The notes beneath the pieces are model-generated. The model was not told the origin of the DNA. It worked only from the letters and a program-made list of their open reading frames with translations, and did no database searches. Positions 17,471 to 26,946 of a stretch of 64,000 bases of DNA are shown piece by piece (the stretch's first letter is position 1; the number at the start of each line of letters is the position of its first letter). The position numbers and the translations under genes were made by a program. Source of the DNA: Peteryoungia wuzhouensis (GTDB lineage Bacteria; Pseudomonadota; Alphaproteobacteria; Rhizobiales; Rhizobiaceae). The stretch spans positions 248,001-312,000 of the forward strand of contig NZ_QJRY01000004.1 in the NCBI RefSeq assembly GCF_003205195.1, written 5' to 3'.

Positions 17471-18232
17471 ATGCCGACGGAACAGCTTGATACGTGCGAG
17501 CGGCGGCCGCGGCTGGAGATCGAGCCGGGGAACTATTCCACCATCTATGCCGTGGGCGACGTGCATGGCTGCCTCGAACCGCTGCTGGCGCTGGAAGAGA
17601 CGATTCGGGACGATGCGAGCCTGCGTGAAGGGCGCAAACTGATCGTCATGCTCGGCGACTATGTCGACCGCGGGCCACAATCGGCGGCGGTGCTCTATCA
17701 CCTCAACGCCACACCGCCTGCCGGCTTCGACCGCATCTGCCTGCGCGGCAATCACGACGATGCCTTCCTCGACTATCTGGAGGGGGATCCGGCCGGCGAC
17801 TGGTTTCTGGACCACGGAGCGGAGAACACACTGCGATCCTACGGCGTCGATCTGGAGGCTCACGGGGCGTTTACCGCGTCCAACTTCGCGCTGCGCCAGG
17901 CGGTCCGCGCAGCGGTCCCACCTGCGCATGTCGAGTTCCTGCAGTCCATGCCGGTGCTGGTGACCGTTGGCCCCGAGGTCTTCGTGCATGCCGGTATCCG
18001 GCCGGGACGGCCGCTTGATGAGCAGGTGGACGACGACCTTTTGTGGATCCGACGCTCGTTCATCGATCTGGGGCCGGGTTTGCCGGTGCGCGTCTTTCAC
18101 GGCCATACGCCGATGCGCGAGGCCTTTGTCGGCCCCGGCCGCGTCAGCCTCGATACGCATTGCTACAAGTCCGGCCGGCTGACGGCGGCACGGCTGGCGA
18201 AGGGCGAGGTGGAGATCCTCTCGGTCGGCTAG
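17471..18232 (+). CDS. Serine/threonine-type metallophosphoesterase
   Basis: A 253-residue PPP-family phosphatase (bacterial PrpA/PrpE/ApaH-like). Metal-ligand motifs are intact: GDVHGC, GDYVDRGPQS, LRGNHDD and the distal HGHTP. It dephosphorylates proteins or dinucleoside polyphosphates; which one is not decidable. The ATG at 17471 has AAAGGA 8 nt upstream and removes about 35 poorly conserved residues; starts at 17366 or about 17426 remain possible. The 3' end overlaps the convergent EamA gene by 4 nt. Confidence 0.82.
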   Translation: MPTEQLDTCERRPRLEIEPGNYSTIYAVGDVHGCLEPLLALEETIRDDASLREGRKLIVMLGDYVDRGPQSAAVLYHLNATPPAGFDRICLRGNHDDAFLDYLEGDPAGDWFLDHGAENTLRSYGVDLEAHGAFTASNFALRQAVRAAVPPAHVEFLQSMPVLVTVGPEVFVHAGIRPGRPLDEQVDDDLLWIRRSFIDLGPGLPVRVFHGHTPMREAFVGPGRVSLDTHCYKSGRLTAARLAKGEVEILSVG

Positions 18233-19137
18233 GCGGTCGTGTTGGCCGGATCGCGCGGCTTGCCCCATTCGGCAATCGCGATCCCGCCGAGCACGAGGGC
18301 GAGCGCCACGACGTGGAAGACTTCCAGCGTTTCGCCGAGCAGGGTGATCGACAGAAGCGTGCCGAAAACAGGCACGAGATTGATGAAGAGGCCCGCCCGG
18401 TTGGCGCCGATTCCTTCCACGCCCTTGATGTAGAGGATCTGCGAGATCAGGGAGGGGAAGAGGCCGCAATAGAGAATGATCAGCCAGCCGCGCGTGTCGG
18501 GCAGAATCATCTGGCCTTCGCCCGCCTCCCACCAGAGAAGCGGCAGGCTGGTCAGCGCTGCGGCCAGCGCCGGCATGGCCATCAGACTTTTCCAGTGCAC
18601 GGCCGGTTTCCAGCGCAGCGAGATCGTGTAGGCGGCATAAGCCAGGCCGGCGCAGCCCATCAGCAGATCGCCGTAGTTGAGGGTCAGGGTGAGGAGCGTC
18701 TGCAGATTGCCATGCGAAGCGGTGATGGCCGCGCCGGCAAAACTGATGACGAAGCCGAGGATCTGGATGCCGGATACCCGAATGCGGAAGAGCAGGAAGT
18801 TGATGACGAAGATCAGGACCGGGATCGCCCCCTGTTCGATCGCCCCGTTGACCGCGCTCGTGTATTTCAGCGCCGTATAGAGAAAGCCGTTGAAGGCGGC
18901 GTAACCAACGGTGCCGTAGAAGATCAGCAGCTTCCAGTTGGCCTTCAGCACGTCCCAGTCCTTGCGGATCTGCGGGATGGAGATCGAGGCAATCACCAGG
19001 GTTGCCACGGCCCAACGGCCAAAGCTCAACGCCATCGGACTGACATGGCCGAGCGCCATCTTGCCGGCGATTGTATTGCCGCCCCAGAGAAGCGTGGTGA
19101 TGACCAGATAGACATAGGCGCGGATCGGCAAAGGCAT
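18229..19137 (-). CDS. EamA/DMT family transporter
   Basis: A 302-residue protein with about ten membrane helices and two EamA repeats. The N-terminal ITTLLWGGNTIAGKMALG is the classic first-helix signature, and LVPVFGTLLSITLLGE the second-repeat signature. The ATG at 19137 is preceded by AGGGAAG and begins just before helix 1; ATGs at 19149 and 19173 lack a better ribosome site. Substrate unknown. The gene is divergent from purA. Confidence 0.82.
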   Translation of the reverse strand: MPLPIRAYVYLVITTLLWGGNTIAGKMALGHVSPMALSFGRWAVATLVIASISIPQIRKDWDVLKANWKLLIFYGTVGYAAFNGFLYTALKYTSAVNGAIEQGAIPVLIFVINFLLFRIRVSGIQILGFVISFAGAAITASHGNLQTLLTLTLNYGDLLMGCAGLAYAAYTISLRWKPAVHWKSLMAMPALAAALTSLPLLWWEAGEGQMILPDTRGWLIILYCGLFPSLISQILYIKGVEGIGANRAGLFINLVPVFGTLLSITLLGETLEVFHVVALALVLGGIAIAEWGKPRDPANTTA

Positions 19138-19345
19138 TCTTCCCTGCATGTCTGCGCCCAATCCGGGAAACATCAGAGGGCATCCCTCACGGCGCGAATT
19201 GGCTCGGAAATAGGCGAGGGGTCGACCTTTGTCACGCAAAAAGCCAAATCGCCCTGCAAAACGGGTCGATTTCCCAAAAACAACACAGTATAGATGCGCG
19301 GGTTTGGGTAGGGCGCAGACGCTGCGCATTAAACAGGATTCTGAA

Positions 19346-20644
19346 ATGACGAATGTCGTGGTGATTGGTTCGCAATGGGGTGACGAGGGCAAGGGCAAGA
19401 TTGTCGACTGGCTCTCCGAACGGGCGGATATCGTGGTCCGCTTCCAGGGTGGACATAATGCCGGCCATACGCTCGTTATCGACGGCGTCTCCTACAAGCT
19501 CTCGCTTTTGCCCTCGGGCGTCGTGCGTCCGGGCAAGAAGGCTGTCATCGGCAATGGCGTCGTCGTGGACCCGCATGCCCTGATCGCCGAAATCGGCCGC
19601 CTGAAGGATCAGGGCGTCGAAGTCACGCCGGACAATCTGCGCATCGCCGAGAATGCCACGCTTATCCTGTCGCTGCACCGCGAACTCGACGGCATGCGCG
19701 AAGACGCGGCCTCGAACAGCGGCACCAAGATCGGCACCACCCGTCGCGGCATCGGTCCTGCCTATGAAGACAAGGTCGGTCGTCGGGCGATCCGAGTCAT
19801 GGATCTTGCCGATCTCGACGCGCTGGAAGGCAAGGTCGAACGCATCCTCACCCATCACAACGCGCTGCGTCGCGGTTTTGGCGTGGCCGAAATCGAGCAC
19901 AAGACGATCATGGAGGAGCTGACCTCGATCGCCGATCGTGTGCTGCCCTTCATGGATTCGGTCTGGGTGCTCTTGGACAAGGAACGTCGCAAGGGTTCGC
20001 GCATCCTGTTCGAAGGCGCTCAAGGCTCGTTGCTCGACATCGACCACGGCACCTATCCTTTCGTCACCTCGTCGAACACGGTTGCCGGCCAGGCCGCTGC
20101 CGGTTCGGGCATGGGGCCTGGTTCGCTCGGCTACATCCTCGGCATCACCAAGGCCTATACGACGCGCGTCGGTGAAGGCCCGTTCCCGACCGAACTCACC
20201 GACGAAATCGGCCAGTTCCTCGGCGAGAAGGGCCATGAGTTCGGCACGGTGACCGGCCGCAAACGCCGTTGCGGCTGGTTCGATGCGGCTCTGGTCCGCC
20301 AGTCGGTTGCCACCAATGGAATCACCGGCATTGCACTGACCAAACTCGACGTTCTCGATGGCCTCGACGAGCTGAAGATCTGCGTCGGCTACAAGCTGGA
20401 TGGCCAGGAAATCGATTACCTGCCGGCCGCCCAGGCTGCCCAGGCACGTGTCGAGCCTATCTACATCACGCTCGAAGGCTGGAAGGAATCCACCGTCGGT
20501 GCCCGCAAATGGGCCGATCTGCCGGCTCAGGCGATCAAATATGTCCGTCAGGTTGAGGAGCTGATCGGTGCGCCGGTTGCACTTCTGTCGACAAGTCCCG
20601 AACGCGACGACACGATACTTGTGACGGACCCCTTCGAGGACTAA
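19346..20644 (+). CDS. purA: Adenylosuccinate synthetase
   Basis: A 432-residue enzyme that condenses IMP and aspartate with GTP hydrolysis in AMP synthesis. The P-loop-like [11 protein letters not shown] (residues 8-18, catalytic Asp13), GGHNAGHTL, the IMP-binding [31 protein letters not shown] and the C-terminal [11 protein letters not shown] are all intact. Length is typical. AACAGGA precedes the ATG at 19346. Monocistronic, or cotranscribed with the membrane protein that follows; only a weak GCCGGC hairpin (20665-20683) separates them. Confidence 0.97.
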   Translation: MTNVVVIGSQWGDEGKGKIVDWLSERADIVVRFQGGHNAGHTLVIDGVSYKLSLLPSGVVRPGKKAVIGNGVVVDPHALIAEIGRLKDQGVEVTPDNLRIAENATLILSLHRELDGMREDAASNSGTKIGTTRRGIGPAYEDKVGRRAIRVMDLADLDALEGKVERILTHHNALRRGFGVAEIEHKTIMEELTSIADRVLPFMDSVWVLLDKERRKGSRILFEGAQGSLLDIDHGTYPFVTSSNTVAGQAAAGSGMGPGSLGYILGITKAYTTRVGEGPFPTELTDEIGQFLGEKGHEFGTVTGRKRRCGWFDAALVRQSVATNGITGIALTKLDVLDGLDELKICVGYKLDGQEIDYLPAAQAAQARVEPIYITLEGWKESTVGARKWADLPAQAIKYVRQVEELIGAPVALLSTSPERDDTILVTDPFED

Positions 20645-20701
20645 TCTGAAGGTTAACGATTTTTGCCGGCACGGCGGGCCGGCTTTCAAGAGAAAGTGCT
20701 G

Positions 20702-23266
20702 ATGGCTGACTTTATCGCAGTTATTCGACGGGCCGTGGACGGCCTGTCGAACAATACTCCGGAGATGCGTGCACGGGTCTATGAAAAGGCCCGTTCCGCC
20801 GTTGTCCGGCAGCTCGAGAACATGTCGCCGCGTCCGCCGGAGCATATGCTGCAGCGGCAGCTGGAAAAGCTCGATGCCGCGATCCGGGAAGTCGAGTCCG
20901 AGCATGCCGAGGCCTTGCCGGCCGTCGATGATGTCGCCGCACCTGCCTTTGAGCCGGAGGGTCAATGGCAGCCGGAAGATCAGGCAGAGTCCGAGCCGCA
21001 GACGCAGCCGGAACCGCAGCCCGTCTGGATGCAGACGGCATCCGAGCCGGTCGCCGAGCCCGAATACCCGGCACAGACCCGCATGGCCGAGCCGGAACCC
21101 GATCCTGCGATGCCGGCGGAAGACGTCGATCATGGCTATGGCGATCGCGAAGACGCGCGGCAGGAGACCCCGGCACCAAGCGTGACGGGTGACGACTGGG
21201 CCGATGCGCATATGAGCGAGCCGGCGCCCGAGCCAGAGCCAGAGCCGCAAGTTTCTGTCGAGGAGCCCGTCGAGGTCGACGCTCGGATTGAGCCGGAGGA
21301 GCCTGTCGCTGTTGCCGAAACGGCGCCTGCCGTTTGGTCCGATCCTGACTACGGGATCACGGGTGACGAGACCGATTATGCCGGCATGTATGATGCCAAG
21401 GTATTCGGTGATGCCGAGGTGCGCGACGTCGCTTCGGTGCCGGAGGAACGTCCGGAGCCTGTTTTTGAACACGCGCCGGAGCCGCAGGTCGAGACGGCCT
21501 CTCAGCCGGCAGAGCCTGCCTTTACCGGCTGGGCCGATGCGCCGCAGCATGATGTCGCCGCCGAACACCATCCCGAACCGGTCTGGGGCGAGGTTGCAGA
21601 TCATGCAGCGCCGGCCCAAGCCGTCGAATCGCCGGTCGAACCCGAAGCGTATGCCGCCCCGGCGGTCGAGCCGAAGTCGGCGGTTCTGGATGCCGTCGAC
21701 GACTGGCTGCAGAGCCGTGCCGCCGACCCGACACCCGTCATCCCGCCGGCCAGCTGGGATCTGCCGCCCGCCGTCGAATCCGCTGCCAACCGCGTTCCGG
21801 AGCTTCCGGAGATCGATACGGCACCCGTTTCCGTCTCCTACACGCCGACGGACGAGTTCCCGGCTTATGACGAGCCGGTGCGGGTCGAGGTGGAGCAGGA
21901 CTTCCCCGTGCCCGCCGGCCTTCGGCTTGAGGATAGCCAGCCGGACGCCTTCGGCACGGTTGCCTCTGCGCCAGCCGTCGCGGCCACGGCGGCCAGCGTC
22001 GAGCCCGACGATTTCAGCCAGTGGTTCCGTGACAATGTCGATGCCCAGCCGGCCCCGGCAAGCAGCGCCGCTTCGACCACGGACATGCCGGCGACGCCGG
22101 AATGGGATGCGCATCTGTCGACCTTCTCGCCGGATGGCAAGGGTCCCGTCATCGACCAGGACAACGATGTCGGCCGGATGATGGGCGGCTACGACCAGCC
22201 GGCCTATCGTCTCGAGCCGAAGAAGCGCCGCAGCCTCGCGCCGATCATTCTCGGTGCGGTCGGCGTGCTGCTGATCGCGGGCATCGGTTACGCGGGCTGG
22301 ACATGGCGTGACGACATCGGCGGCATGGTGGCAAGCCTGACGGGCGAGCCGGAAACGGCGACCGACGGCGCGACGACGACCCCGGTGAGCACCACGACGC
22401 CGCCTGCAGAACAGGCGCCTGCGACGAGCGCACCCGCCACATCCACGCCGGCGACGGCCACGGCAACGCCGGCGGATGAAGGTGCTGCTGCGGGACAGAA
22501 GTTTACCCAGAGGCTGCGCGCCGACGGCACCGAGATCGATGAAGGGGCAGGCGCAGCACCGGCCGGATCCAGCGAAGAAGGCCGCTCCGTCTCGGCCCAG
22601 ACCGTTGCCTCGACCATCGAGCCGACGGACGTTCCGGTGGCGCAGAATACGCCGACCGCCGGGCCGGCGCCGACCAACGGCGCTTCCACGGCATCTCCGA
22701 TCGCGGGCGGCGAGAAGCTGTTCCTCTATGAAGAGCGTATCGGCCAGGCGACCCCGGTCGCCGTTCCCGGCTCCATCACCTGGACCGCCGTGCGCGAAAC
22801 CGGGGCCGACGGCAAGCCGGATCCGCAGATCCAGGGCAAGATCAACGTGCCGGATCGCGGCATCTCGGCGCTCGTCACGATCAAGCGCAACACCGACAAC
22901 TCGCTGCCGGCGAGCCACATCATCGAAGTGGTGTTCTCCGTGCCTGCCGATTTCGAGGGGGGCGCGATCGACAACCTGCAGCGCATCGCGATGAAACGCA
23001 CCGAACAGGATCGCGGAGACCCGCTGGTGGCCGTCACGGCCAAGGTCACGGACGATACCTATCTGGTGGCGCTCAACGACTTCGCCGATGTGGTCAAGCG
23101 CAATATGGAACTGCTCTCCACTCGCGGCTGGATCGACATCCCCGTCACCTACCGCAATGGCCGCCGCGCGCTCCTCACCTTCGACAAGGGCACGCAAGGG
23201 GCCAATGTCTTCCAGCAGGTGATGCGCGAGTGGGATGCGCTCGCACCGGCCACACCGGCGAACTGA
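20702..23266 (+). CDS. Large acidic low-complexity single-span membrane protein
   Basis: An 854-residue protein I do not recognise functionally. Residues 1-80 form a charged, probably helical domain (FIAVIRRAVDGLSNN, RQLENMSPRPPEHMLQRQLE). About 80-500 is a Glu/Pro/Ala-rich disordered region with repeated EPEP/PQPEPQ motifs. One membrane helix lies at about 512-530 (LAPIILGAVGVLLIAGIGYAG). A Thr/Ala/Pro linker follows, and a globular C-terminal domain (about 670-854) lies outside the membrane. ATG 20702 follows AGAGAAAG. It is downstream of purA on the same strand and ends with a strong terminator. Confidence 0.75.
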   Translation: MADFIAVIRRAVDGLSNNTPEMRARVYEKARSAVVRQLENMSPRPPEHMLQRQLEKLDAAIREVESEHAEALPAVDDVAAPAFEPEGQWQPEDQAESEPQTQPEPQPVWMQTASEPVAEPEYPAQTRMAEPEPDPAMPAEDVDHGYGDREDARQETPAPSVTGDDWADAHMSEPAPEPEPEPQVSVEEPVEVDARIEPEEPVAVAETAPAVWSDPDYGITGDETDYAGMYDAKVFGDAEVRDVASVPEERPEPVFEHAPEPQVETASQPAEPAFTGWADAPQHDVAAEHHPEPVWGEVADHAAPAQAVESPVEPEAYAAPAVEPKSAVLDAVDDWLQSRAADPTPVIPPASWDLPPAVESAANRVPELPEIDTAPVSVSYTPTDEFPAYDEPVRVEVEQDFPVPAGLRLEDSQPDAFGTVASAPAVAATAASVEPDDFSQWFRDNVDAQPAPASSAASTTDMPATPEWDAHLSTFSPDGKGPVIDQDNDVGRMMGGYDQPAYRLEPKKRRSLAPIILGAVGVLLIAGIGYAGWTWRDDIGGMVASLTGEPETATDGATTTPVSTTTPPAEQAPATSAPATSTPATATATPADEGAAAGQKFTQRLRADGTEIDEGAGAAPAGSSEEGRSVSAQTVASTIEPTDVPVAQNTPTAGPAPTNGASTASPIAGGEKLFLYEERIGQATPVAVPGSITWTAVRETGADGKPDPQIQGKINVPDRGISALVTIKRNTDNSLPASHIIEVVFSVPADFEGGAIDNLQRIAMKRTEQDRGDPLVAVTAKVTDDTYLVALNDFADVVKRNMELLSTRGWIDIPVTYRNGRRALLTFDKGTQGANVFQQVMREWDALAPATPAN

Positions 23267-23290
23267 GCGATATCATTCCGATGAAAACAC

Positions 23291-23321
23291 ATCCGCCGAG
23301 AGAGATTTCGGCGGATTTTTT
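23291..23321 (+). terminator. Rho-independent terminator
   Basis: A perfect 9-bp stem ATCCGCCGA/TCGGCGGAT (23291-23299 with 23308-23316) with an 8-nt loop and six T (23316-23321). It ends the 854-residue protein gene and separates it from the ABC exporter. Confidence 0.85.
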
Positions 23322-23423
23322 CATTTTGACGCCGGGTCGAAACCCTGGCCGACGATGGGCTTCATACAATTGACGTGCTCGGTTTCGATCCTCGGGCCGG
23401 CAACAAAAAACAGGAAAGTGCCA

Positions 23424-24365
23424 ATGGCAGCGATTGTGGAAGACATGCGCCGAGGGGCGGTACACCTGTCGACTGAGCCGGCTATTTCGTTCATCTCGGT
23501 CGACAAGAGGTTCGGTCGCGGCAGGACCTCGGTGCTGGCGCTGGATGGGCTCAGCCTGTCTGTGCCGAAAGGATCCGTCTATGGCCTGCTCGGTCCGAAC
23601 GGCGCCGGCAAGAGCACGCTGCTGCGGATTCTGGCAGGGTTGCTGACGGCGGATCGTGGCGATGTGCTGATCTTCGGCGCGCCGGCGGCGCCTGCCAATC
23701 GCCGCCGACTTGGCATGTTGATTGAAGCGCCGAGCTTCTATCCTTTCCTGACGGCCCGCGAGCACCTGCAGATGCTGGCCCGTTTCACCGGTACCGGCGC
23801 GCTGGTCGAGCCTGTCTTGCGACGGATCGGGCTGGAAAAGGCGGCGGACAAGGCGGTGTCCGGTTTCTCGCTCGGCATGAAGCAGCGGCTCGGGATCGGC
23901 TGCGCGCTGATCGGCCAGCCCGAGGCGATCATCCTGGACGAGCCGACCAACGGGCTCGATCCCGACGGCATCCTCGAAATGCGCGCGCTGATCGACGAAC
24001 TTGCCCATCGCGACGGCCTGACGGTGCTGTTGTCCAGCCATCTTCTGGACGAAGTTCAGAGGGTCTGCGACCGGGTGGCCATTCTTCAGCATGGGCGGCT
24101 GGTCGCAGAAGGCGCCGTTGCCGACCTGCTTGACCGCGAGGGGCGCTTCTTTCTGTCGGTCGACACGCCGGACACCCTTATCGAAGAGTTCGGCGCAAGG
24201 GCCGAGGCCGGCGACGGCGGTGTCTATGTGAAGATCGACAGCGAGCAGGTTCCCGATCTGATCGCATCCCTGGCTGGCGCCGGGATGCGCATCCACGAAG
24301 CGAAATGGGTCAAGCCGGATCTCGAAACCGTCTTTCTCTCGCAGACACGGGAGGCTGGCCGATGA
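23424..24365 (+). CDS. ABC transporter ATP-binding protein (exporter type)
   Basis: A 313-residue ATPase of the NatA/CcmA-like ABC-2 class. Walker A is GPNGAGKST, the signature region is SGFSLGMKQRLG (a variant of LSGGQ), Walker B is AIILDEPTNGLD, and the H-loop is LSSHLLDEV. A C-terminal extension (about 235-313) is typical of ABC-2 exporters. CAGGAAAG upstream of the ATG at 23424 fixes the start. It overlaps the following permease gene (ATGA), so together they form a two-gene efflux system of unknown substrate. Confidence 0.88.
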   Translation: MAAIVEDMRRGAVHLSTEPAISFISVDKRFGRGRTSVLALDGLSLSVPKGSVYGLLGPNGAGKSTLLRILAGLLTADRGDVLIFGAPAAPANRRRLGMLIEAPSFYPFLTAREHLQMLARFTGTGALVEPVLRRIGLEKAADKAVSGFSLGMKQRLGIGCALIGQPEAIILDEPTNGLDPDGILEMRALIDELAHRDGLTVLLSSHLLDEVQRVCDRVAILQHGRLVAEGAVADLLDREGRFFLSVDTPDTLIEEFGARAEAGDGGVYVKIDSEQVPDLIASLAGAGMRIHEAKWVKPDLETVFLSQTREAGR

Positions 24366-25156
24366 GACCGCTTCTCTCTGCGGAAATGCTGAAGCTGTCG
24401 CGCCAGCCCGCGATCCTGTTCTGGGGTTTCCTGTCCGTGCCGCTCGTCGCGCTCCTGTTCAAGCTGGTCGTCGAGGGGCTGCTCTTCGTGCGCCTGGGGC
24501 GTCAGGGTGGCGAGGATATCGATATCTTCCTCTCGGCAGCGAAGAGCCTCAACCTGTCCGGCAATTCAATCGGACAGCTCATCTATGCCATCGGCATCGC
24601 CTCTCTCTTCTTTCTCGAATACCGCCATGCAACCTGGCGGGTTCTGGTCCCGCGACAGCCGCGTGTCCAGCTGTTCGCAGCAAAGGGCTTGCTGTGCCTG
24701 ATGTGGCTGGCGCTGGGGCTGCTGGTCGCCGCAATCGGCGACGTGGCGATCAACCTTGGTCTATCCGTCCTGAAAGGGCAGGGCAGCGGCGGGCCTGTCT
24801 TCTCCGGAGCCTCCTTCGTCATCTTCGTGGCTGCGTTCGGGGTCGCCCTGCTCGAACTCACTGTGCTCACGGCTTTCGTCGCCACGCTTGTGGTCTTCTT
24901 CCGCTCGATGATCGCGGCCGTCATCCCGGCATTTCTGCTCGCCATCGGATCCACCGTGTTGCAGCTCTATCTCGGGGCGGATGCGGACCGGCTGCCGCTT
25001 CCAAGTTATGCCGCGCAGTGGATGCGCGACTGGGTGATCATGGGGGGATCGCCGCTCGCAGGCCTGACCGGCCTCGGGGTGCTTGCCGGCTGGGCAATCA
25101 TCCTGTTTGCGCTTGGGCTCTATCTGTTTTCGCGCCAGCAGTTGGCAACGGAGTAG
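24362..25156 (+). CDS. ABC-2 type transporter permease
   Basis: A 264-residue protein with six hydrophobic helices and a first helix near residues 16-36 (PAILFWGFLSVPLVALLFKL), the ABC-2 permease layout. The ATG at 24362 overlaps the ATPase stop, indicating coupling. The hairpin immediately downstream (25169-25199) may also end this transcript. Substrate unknown; related systems export antibiotics, bacteriocins or lipids. Confidence 0.8.
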   Translation: MRPLLSAEMLKLSRQPAILFWGFLSVPLVALLFKLVVEGLLFVRLGRQGGEDIDIFLSAAKSLNLSGNSIGQLIYAIGIASLFFLEYRHATWRVLVPRQPRVQLFAAKGLLCLMWLALGLLVAAIGDVAINLGLSVLKGQGSGGPVFSGASFVIFVAAFGVALLELTVLTAFVATLVVFFRSMIAAVIPAFLLAIGSTVLQLYLGADADRLPLPSYAAQWMRDWVIMGGSPLAGLTGLGVLAGWAIILFALGLYLFSRQQLATE

Positions 25157-25168
25157 CGGTCGGCCACG

Positions 25169-25199
25169 AAAAAAAGCCGCCCGATCTTTCGGGCGGCTT
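25169..25199 (-). terminator. Rho-independent terminator for rpoH
   Basis: An 11-bp perfect stem AAGCCGCCCGA/TCGGGCGGCTT (25174-25184 with 25189-25199) with a 4-nt loop. Read on the minus strand it is followed by seven T (complement of A at 25169-25175), so it mainly terminates rpoH. It may serve the opposing ABC permease gene less efficiently. Confidence 0.85.
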
Positions 25200-25229
25200 G
25201 CAGGCTTTCGTTCAGAGATATCGGAAGGC

Positions 25230-26132
25230 TTAGGCCTCGACCACCCGAAGCGCCTTGGCCCGTTCCAGCGCATCCTTCTGGACGGCTTCCTGGACCTTCT
25301 CAAAGGCGCGCACCTCGATCTGGCGGACGCGTTCGCGGCTGATGTCGAACTCGGAGGAGAGTTCTTCCAGCGTGACCGGATCTTCGGCGAGACGACGGGC
25401 CTCGAAGATGCGGCGCTCGCGCTCGTTGAGGACGCTCATCGCCCGCTGCAGCATGCGGCGGCGGGTGTCCAGCTCGTCCTGTTCGATGAGGACGGCTTCC
25501 TGGCTCTCGTGATCGTCGACCAGCCAATCCTGCCACTGGCCGCTTTCGCCTTCGGCTGCGCGCAAGGGCGCATTCAGCGAGGCGTCGCCGGAGAGGCGGC
25601 GGTTCATCGAAATGACCTCCTCCTCCGAGACGTTCAGCTTGGTGGCAATCTCGGCCACCTGGTCGGGCTTCAGGTCACCTTCCTCGATGGCCTGGATCTT
25701 GCCCTTGAGGCGACGCAGATTGAAGAACAGACGCTTCTGATTGGCGGTCGTGCCCATCTTGACCAGCGACCACGAGCGCAGGATGTATTCCTGGATCGAG
25801 GCCTTGATCCACCACATGGCATAGGTCGCCAGACGGAAGCCGCGCTCGGGATCGAATTTCTTGACCGCCTGCATCAGGCCGACATTGCCTTCCGAAACGA
25901 CTTCGCCGATCGGCAGGCCATAGCCACGGTAACCCATGGCGATCTTCGCCACGAGGCGCAGATGGCTCGTGACCATCCGGTGCGCCGCGTCGCGGTCGCC
26001 ATGTTCGGCATAACGCTTGGCAAGCATGTATTCTTCCTGGGGTTCCAGCATGGGGAACTTGCGGATCTCGTCCAGGTAGCGATTGAGGCCGGCTTCACCG
26101 GCGGTGATGGAAGGCAAACTGTTGCGGGCCAT
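25230..26132 (-). CDS. rpoH: RNA polymerase heat-shock sigma factor RpoH (sigma-32)
   Basis: A 300-residue group-3 sigma factor directing RNA polymerase to heat-shock promoters. Region 2 contains GLMQAVKKFDPERGFRLATY and AMWWIKASIQEYI, the RpoH box QKRLFFNLR is at residues 132-140, and region 4 ends EFDISRERVRQIEVRAFEKV. SD AGAGGGG lies 6 nt before the ATG. Rhizobia usually carry two or more RpoH paralogues; which one this is cannot be told here. The 5' region (26133-26289) is untranslated and likely holds the promoter. Confidence 0.96.
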   Translation of the reverse strand: MARNSLPSITAGEAGLNRYLDEIRKFPMLEPQEEYMLAKRYAEHGDRDAAHRMVTSHLRLVAKIAMGYRGYGLPIGEVVSEGNVGLMQAVKKFDPERGFRLATYAMWWIKASIQEYILRSWSLVKMGTTANQKRLFFNLRRLKGKIQAIEEGDLKPDQVAEIATKLNVSEEEVISMNRRLSGDASLNAPLRAAEGESGQWQDWLVDDHESQEAVLIEQDELDTRRRMLQRAMSVLNERERRIFEARRLAEDPVTLEELSSEFDISRERVRQIEVRAFEKVQEAVQKDALERAKALRVVEA

Positions 26133-26289
26133 ATAGCACCCCTCTTTCTTCGTGGACTCCCAATATTCCGGCGAGTCCCATCTCCGTGGATCTCTCTATC
26201 CCACAGAAATCCGTATGACAGATAAGTATGGCAAAACGGCGATACAAGATTTGCGTTCCCTCACGAGAGCGTGACGGTGTGTCAAACAA

Positions 26290-26913
26290 TCAGTGACGAA
26301 GCCGCGTGAGGTTGGCGAGGAGGAGGGCGCTCAAGGGCGCGCAATTTCCCGTCAGGAAACCGATGCGGCTGGCCTCGTTCCAATCGCCGGCATGACGCCG
26401 ATCAAGAGACAAGTCAAAGCCAGCCTTTTCCGAGACAATCTGCAACCAGAGGCGCAATACCCGTCCGTTCCCGTCAATGAAGGGATGGGCTGCGTTGAGT
26501 TCGTTCGCCACGGAGGCCAGAGCCGCCGCAAAGTCCGAGAGACCAAGCTCTCGAAGATACTCTTGGCTCTGCAGAAACTCGAACTGCTTTTGCATCCAGG
26601 GAGCGATGTTCTCGGGCGCGGCAAACGGCGCACCGGGATTACGGCTGGTGGTGTAGGGCCGCAAACTTCCCGCCCATTCATACAGATCCTGAAAGAGATG
26701 CCGGTGAATGCTGAGATAACCCTCGAATTTTAGCGCGAGGGCTTCGCTCGGGAGGCCCTGTTCCATGCGAAGCGGCAGGATTTCTGCTTCCAATGCGTGG
26801 AGGGTTGGCCAGTCGCGGATGCCGAGGCGGTTGACGGGGACCCGAGGTTCTGGCCCCGGATACATCCGACGATGATAGGCTGCGGTTTCATGTTTGCCCC
26901 GCCCCCAGAGCAT
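26290..26913 (-). CDS. Fic family toxin/AMPylase
   Basis: A 207-residue Fic-domain protein. The catalytic motif HPFIDGNGRVLR matches HPFx(D/E)GNGRxxR completely, so it should transfer AMP from ATP to a target protein. The flap region LRPYTTSRNPGAPFAAPENI precedes it. The upstream gene (33 nt away) encodes a small FicA/VbhA-like antitoxin, making this a class I Fic toxin-antitoxin pair. The start is uncertain: ATG 26913 has a weak ribosome site and ATG 26865 (MYPGPEP) would also leave the domain whole. Confidence 0.85.
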   Translation of the reverse strand: MLWGRGKHETAAYHRRMYPGPEPRVPVNRLGIRDWPTLHALEAEILPLRMEQGLPSEALALKFEGYLSIHRHLFQDLYEWAGSLRPYTTSRNPGAPFAAPENIAPWMQKQFEFLQSQEYLRELGLSDFAAALASVANELNAAHPFIDGNGRVLRLWLQIVSEKAGFDLSLDRRHAGDWNEASRIGFLTGNCAPLSALLLANLTRLRH

Positions 26914-26946
26914 GACTAAGCATTGATTGCTGCTGTCATCATTGCC

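Noticed and set aside
20665..20686. Terminator after purA
   Set aside because: A 6-bp GCCGGC stem with only TTTC after it is too weak, and the ribosome site of the next gene follows directly.
19232..23197. A 1321-residue open frame on the minus strand opposite purA and the 854-residue gene
   Set aside because: It is antisense to purA, which has all catalytic motifs, and its translation is Arg/Gly/Asp-rich with no domain. It is a GC-driven shadow frame.
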